NCBI GenBank assembly: GCA_039105265.1
Contig: JAPFFF010000021.1
Span: 62,001-126,000, forward strand
Length of the DNA stretch: 64,000 nt
Reading direction: 5' to 3'
DNA from: Tritrichomonas musculus
Taxonomy: Eukaryota; Parabasalia; Tritrichomonadida; Tritrichomonadidae
Position 1 is the first letter of the stretch. The number at the start of each line of letters is the position of its first letter. The notes beneath the pieces are model-generated. The model did not search any database, was not told the origin of the DNA, and was given only the letters and a program-made list of their open reading frames with translations. A program made the translations under genes and the position numbers. Below are positions 62,330 through 64,000 of this stretch, in pieces.

Positions 62330-63643
62330 TTAGACACTATTATTATATTGAGATTGTGTTAATAATTCATCTTGGTACTCTTTTGCTATCTTTGAATTAA
62401 TAAAAGTCGGCATTATGTCAGTCATTATTGTTTTTTTAACTTCATTATAAATTTTTGTAAATGAGTCATTTGTAATTCCATTTTCTTTTTGATGATTCAT
62501 GAATTCTTTCTTGATTTGGTAGCCGATATTAATTCGATGGGGAGCATTGTTAGCTATAAATTTGTCAACAATAAGGTGATACATTCTATTAAGCTCATCA
62601 TGATCAGATAATTTTTTATAATTATGAACATATTTTACAAATAAAAAGGCTTCATTGCACATACGACTAACAGTAAAGTTGTAGACAAGAGCTGAGGCCT
62701 TTTCATCATTTAAAACATTTTCAAGATTTTTAAACATATTTTTTTCTGTATCATCAGGTGCAGTATTGCGTTTAATATAGGCCAACTGAATAGGAATCCC
62801 AAATGAAACAACAAATGATGCAACGCATTCAACTATGCCAATAATAGTAATTGGAATTTGATATCGACTAGCATCCACCATTCCAAGAAAAGAATATGGA
62901 AGAATAGAAACAGACCATATGATATCAATAGAAATAAATTCGCATGTTATCATAAATTCGTTTTTCAGTCTCATAACAAAGAAAACTCCTAATGATAAAA
63001 ATAAAAACACAATGAAAAACATTAATAATGCACTAGTATAATAAAAGCGTGTTGTTCCAGACCCATAATTTCCTGGTAAATTATTATATTTCGGATCAAT
63101 TATTCGGAATAAGCCAAGGATTACACAAAATAAAAGGAGGACCCAAAGAATGCAACAAAAAAATCCATCTGTCTTTAAATATGGATGTTTTTTGAAAAAT
63201 TTTACAATCTTATTCAAGAATCCGCATTCATTTTGAAGTTCTTTATTTGAATGGTGGTACCTATTATTAAGACTTCGTCCTTCTTCACGTGCTAAATGAT
63301 AAAGAAGAATATATCTAATGCATCTTAATGGATATGGTAAAAAGTGAAGAGGCATTGTAAACCATAAGATAAGGACATCTAATAAATTTGGAAAATTTTC
63401 GGGGCCAATTACCATTTTCATTGAATAAAGTAGCATCATCAAGCATTGGCCAATTGCTGAAAAAAATATGAGATATGTCGATCGAGAAATAATATAATAC
63501 GAATTTTTTTTTTTGAAAAATAATATAAATGTAAAAATGACATAAAAAAGCCAGCTGAATCCGAAAAACAAAAAGAAAAGAGAAAATGGATCATATAATA
63601 AACGCTCTTTAATATTTAAATCTTGTGGAAATAAGGTTCCCAT
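62330..63643 (-). CDS. Seven-transmembrane protein with C-terminal RGS domain
   Basis: Seven hydrophobic helices (about residues 18-43, 50-75, 86-120, 158-185, 200-228, 235-262 and 265-292, counting from the preferred start) are followed by an RGS domain (about 305-425: MFKNLENVLNDEKASALVYN, FLFVKYVHNYKKL, IVDKFIANNAPHRINIG, FTKIYNEVKKTIMTDIMPTF). The combination resembles the plant AtRGS1 type: a 7TM sensor attached to a regulator that speeds GTP hydrolysis by G-alpha. I prefer the ATG at 63641-63643 (MGTLFPQD) over the one at 63682: the promoter-like word AACTTTTTCA (63672-63681, coding TGAAAAAGTT) would otherwise lie inside the coding region and overlap the longer start. From the preferred start it is 29 nt upstream, as at other genes here. 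The longer form would add 13 Lys-rich residues. Confidence 0.85.
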   Translation of the reverse strand: MGTLFPQDLNIKERLLYDPFSLFFLFFGFSWLFYVIFTFILFFKKKNSYYIISRSTYLIFFSAIGQCLMMLLYSMKMVIGPENFPNLLDVLILWFTMPLHFLPYPLRCIRYILLYHLAREEGRSLNNRYHHSNKELQNECGFLNKIVKFFKKHPYLKTDGFFCCILWVLLLFCVILGLFRIIDPKYNNLPGNYGSGTTRFYYTSALLMFFIVFLFLSLGVFFVMRLKNEFMITCEFISIDIIWSVSILPYSFLGMVDASRYQIPITIIGIVECVASFVVSFGIPIQLAYIKRNTAPDDTEKNMFKNLENVLNDEKASALVYNFTVSRMCNEAFLFVKYVHNYKKLSDHDELNRMYHLIVDKFIANNAPHRINIGYQIKKEFMNHQKENGITNDSFTKIYNEVKKTIMTDIMPTFINSKIAKEYQDELLTQSQYNNSV

Positions 63644-64000
63644 CTTTTTCAATAAATTTTTTGTTTTATATAACTTTTTCAAAGTTTTATTTTCTATGAT
63701 GTTATAGAAATCATAGAAATATTGAATGAGTTGAAATTCAACAATGTTGAATCAACATGATAATGTTATCATTTCAAGTAGACATGTTCAAAATTCACTT
63801 TTCCATTGGAAAAGTTCGACTTTTTCTGAAAAACAAGTGAGTATTTAATATGTCTAATTTCAAGCATATTCCAATATAAGATCTCATTTCCAAATAAATT
63901 GTGGATGATTTAGATACATCACATCATATATTTTGTTATGCTCTTGGACAATATCAAGCAAAACAAAGGTTCAGGCTATTTTTACACCATTGTTCAAATG
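63644..64000. promoter_or_regulatory. 5' flank of 7TM-RGS gene to window edge
   Basis: AACTTTTTCA at 63672-63681 is the candidate core promoter word. The remaining AT-rich DNA to the edge shows no frame or RNA gene. Confidence 0.4.

Overview
The window looks like nuclear DNA of a parabasalid protist, most likely Tritrichomonas foetus or a close relative. Intergenic DNA is extremely AT-rich and full of poly-A, TA and AAAT runs. Most genes are single uninterrupted frames. The gene families are those expanded in trichomonads: BspA-type leucine-rich repeats, DUF3447/ankyrin proteins, Pmp-like surface proteins, a two-repeat Myb factor, a GH77 glucanotransferase of DPE2 type, Rab, a 7TM-RGS protein and a copine. 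The species call is inference from family content; no rRNA or other marker gene is present.

Layout. 0-7.4 kb: a triple-exonuclease-domain protein (-), a TIR-bounded DNA transposon remnant just upstream of it, a decayed ankyrin fragment, and a C2-domain protein (-). 8.7-15.6 kb: a 5'-decayed DUF3447/ankyrin gene (+), Myb factor (-), Sel1 fragment (+), copine (-), then a long empty stretch. 15.7-22.9 kb (-): a DUF3447 head followed by eleven isolated ankyrin units and a C-terminal segment. The isolated units are all exactly 96 nt and are separated by a degenerate 25-bp minisatellite. 23.3-25 kb: a decayed Pmp-like surface protein gene. 25.5-27.7 kb: a GOLD-type seven-helix receptor-like protein fused to BspA-type LRRs. 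28.6-29.6 kb: a BTB-like acidic protein. 29.9-31.4 kb: a second TIR element. 31.7-35.2 kb (+): a second DUF3447 plus 96-nt-unit array. 35.7-42.2 kb: AMMECR1, a small Cys-rich protein, a DUF4419 protein and a coiled-coil protein. 42.3-46.7 kb: a MITE, a lipase/LRAT-like fusion frame split by one TGA, and a DUF4419 fragment interrupted by another short TIR element. 46.9-58.4 kb: a 5.2-kb tandem duplication carrying an LRR-pseudokinase and a GH77 gene; the GH77 copy at the inner breakpoint is 5'-truncated. 59-64 kb: Rab GTPase, a helical-repeat-like protein, a FOR20/CEP20 centriolar protein and a 7TM-RGS protein.

The most unusual item is the pair of ankyrin-unit arrays. The 96-nt units stay open and constant in length while the spacers vary from about 170 to 760 nt. 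The spacers carry the same 25-bp repeat in the same orientation relative to coding, at two loci 10 kb apart on opposite strands, and no GT donor is visible. How, or whether, these units are joined into one protein is open. Other notable points are the 7TM-LRR fusion, pseudoenzyme signatures in the kinase and glucanotransferase, and a shared A-rich promoter-like word about 20-75 nt upstream of many start codons. Several functional calls suggest membrane traffic and signalling (Rab, copine, C2, 7TM-RGS, GOLD-7TM), but the genes form no operon-like unit.
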